From assembly GCA_000433415.1 (NCBI GenBank), contig FR890456.1, positions 1 to 14,112 of the forward strand: a stretch of 14,112 nt of DNA, given 5' to 3'. The DNA is from Clostridium sp. CAG:448. GTDB lineage: Bacteria > Bacillota > Clostridia > Oscillospirales > CAG-272. Shown in pieces: positions 13,040-14,112 of this stretch. The translations under genes and the position numbers were made by a program. How positions within the stretch are numbered: the first letter of the stretch is position 1; each line of letters starts with the position of its first letter. The notes under the pieces were generated by a model. The model saw only the letters and a list, made by a program, of their open reading frames with translations. It was not told where the DNA came from and ran no database searches.

Positions 13040-14112
13040 TTATTTCGGATTTTCTTCTGCAGACCGTCCTCGGTCTTTGATACGCAAAAACACGCCGCAG
13101 ACCAGAACGCCGGCAAAGAATGCGCCGCAAAAAAAGACAAAGGCATTCCCGATTTGCACATACAGCGTCACATTGCTGCGCAGCGTTACATCCGCTATCA
13201 CATATCCCTCTTCCAAGATCGGCGTATCCGCAATAATCTCCCCGTGCGGAGAAATAATGGTGGAATATCCCGTATTGGCGGCACGTACCAGGTAGCGTCC
13301 GCACTCTACCGCCCGCAGCTTTGCCTGCGCGTTATGCATATAAGCAGCGGCAGAATCTCCGAACCAGGAATCGTTGGTGGAAAGGCAGATCAGTTCCGCC
13401 CCCGCGCGCGTAGAATCCAGGGTCAACTGGTCATAAATGGAATCAAAACAGATAATCGAGCCCAGTTTTCCGACCTCTGTTTCAAAAATCGCCGGATCAT
13501 CCCCCGGTGTCAGGTCCATCGTCGCCATCTCGGTCATCATCGGGACAAGCGCCTCCACCAAAGGACGCAACGGGACATACTCGCCGAACGGCACCAAATG
13601 CCGTTTGGAATAGACGGTTTGTGAAACCGTTCCGTCCGGTGCGATCGCCATGATCGAATTATACAGGTGATCCTGTCCGTCCTCGGTAAAAACTCCGGCA
13701 AGCAGGGTCACGCGATTCTCTGTTGCGCACTCTGCCATAAACCGACCCGCAAGGGATTCCGGAGAATAGGTATATGCCATAGCGGTCTCCGGCCAGAGAA
13801 TCAGCTCCGCTCCCTCTCTGACGGCAGCCTCGGTATTTTCCCGATAGGAACGGAAGGTTTCGTCCACCATGGACTGGTCAAATTTGTCTTTGGAAGAAAT
13901 ATTGCCCTGAATGCCTGCCACACGCACAGACCTGCCGGTGTCCGTATCAGAAAGGCAAAGTACCGTCCCCAAAAGCAGATTTCCCAAGCATGCCCCTGCG
14001 GCGCAAAAGGCGCAAATCCGCCGGGCACGAACGTGCAACAGCAGATAAGCAATGCAAAAATTCGTGCACAGAAGCAAAAACGTAACAAAATACGAACCGA
14101 AAAGGGATGCGC
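13040..14112 (-). CDS. lnt: Apolipoprotein N-acyltransferase (N-terminus beyond window edge)
   Basis: Adds a third acyl chain to the N-terminal cysteine of lipoproteins. The 356 visible residues start inside the last N-terminal membrane helices (LFGSYFVTF, CIAYLLLH) and continue into the extracellular carbon-nitrogen hydrolase domain and a final membrane helix (about 320-340). The catalytic triad is present (fragment numbering): Glu108 in LILWPETAM, Lys169 in YSKRHLVPFGEYVP, Cys221 in SIICFDSIYDQ. Supporting motifs are STNDSWFGDS and RAANTGYS. The residues after the catalytic Cys are Phe-Asp where Tyr-Glu is usual. The frame stays open to the window edge, so the TTG at 14077 is not the start. 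The C-terminal tail is basic. Confidence 0.9.
   Translation of the reverse strand, partial: ASLFGSYFVTFLLLCTNFCIAYLLLHVRARRICAFCAAGACLGNLLLGTVLCLSDTDTGRSVRVAGIQGNISSKDKFDQSMVDETFRSYRENTEAAVREGAELILWPETAMAYTYSPESLAGRFMAECATENRVTLLAGVFTEDGQDHLYNSIMAIAPDGTVSQTVYSKRHLVPFGEYVPLRPLVEALVPMMTEMATMDLTPGDDPAIFETEVGKLGSIICFDSIYDQLTLDSTRAGAELICLSTNDSWFGDSAAAYMHNAQAKLRAVECGRYLVRAANTGYSTIISPHGEIIADTPILEEGYVIADVTLRSNVTLYVQIGNAFVFFCGAFFAGVLVCGVFLRIKDRGRSAEENPK

Noticed and set aside
14075..14077. TTG at 14077 as the lnt start
   Set aside because: The frame continues to the window edge with conserved membrane-helix sequence, so the gene is truncated by the window.

Overview
The window looks like chromosomal DNA from a low-to-moderate GC Gram-positive bacterium of the Clostridia type. 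GC content is a little over half by eye. Supporting signs are consensus TTGACA-17-TATAAT promoters, strong GGAGG ribosome sites, U-tract terminators, a lysine riboswitch, an Rrf2/CysK/NifS/NifU/MnmA cluster, an rpsF-ssb-rpsR operon and a CotF-type protein. No phage, transposon, CRISPR or tRNA gene was seen.

Left part (1-3690, all minus strand): the 5' nuclease end of DNA polymerase I (cut by the window edge), an SGNH-hydrolase lipoprotein, and a membrane-anchored ComEC-like metallo-beta-lactamase-fold protein. The last two each have their own promoter and terminator.

Middle (3688-8124, minus strand): one sulfur-trafficking operon in transcription order cysK, iscS/nifS, iscU/nifU, mnmA, rrf2. 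A consensus promoter drives it. A 29-bp near-palindrome overlaps its -10 box and is a good operator candidate for the Rrf2 protein encoded at the operon's end. The long leader carries two perfect tandem duplications (16 and 19 bp). CysK makes cysteine, IscS takes sulfur from it, IscU builds Fe-S clusters and MnmA thiolates tRNA. mnmA is broken here: about 25 extra, G-depleted bases follow the catalytic Cys102-Asn103 codons and shift the frame.

Right-middle (8147-10955, minus strand): a three-gene polar amino acid ABC transporter (lipoprotein, permease, ATPase) behind a roughly 290-nt leader. That leader contains a recognisable lysine riboswitch aptamer and a terminator hairpin, so lysine is the likely substrate.

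Right (10987-12388, plus strand): promoter, two leader hairpins, rpsF (bS6), ssb, rpsR (bS18) and a strong terminator. rpsR is also disrupted. A 20-bp insertion with a 12-bp direct repeat puts the N-terminal arm out of frame. The interrupted 20-codon frame ends in ATGA, overlapping an ATG that opens the intact 72-residue S18 body.

Far right: a CotF/ferritin-like gene (plus) converges with apolipoprotein N-acyltransferase lnt (minus, cut by the window edge).

The most notable point is that two normally indispensable translation genes, mnmA and rpsR, each carry a short frame-breaking insertion. Assembly or sequencing error is the leading explanation. Recent mutation, coupled re-initiation (rpsR) or ribosome bypassing are testable alternatives.
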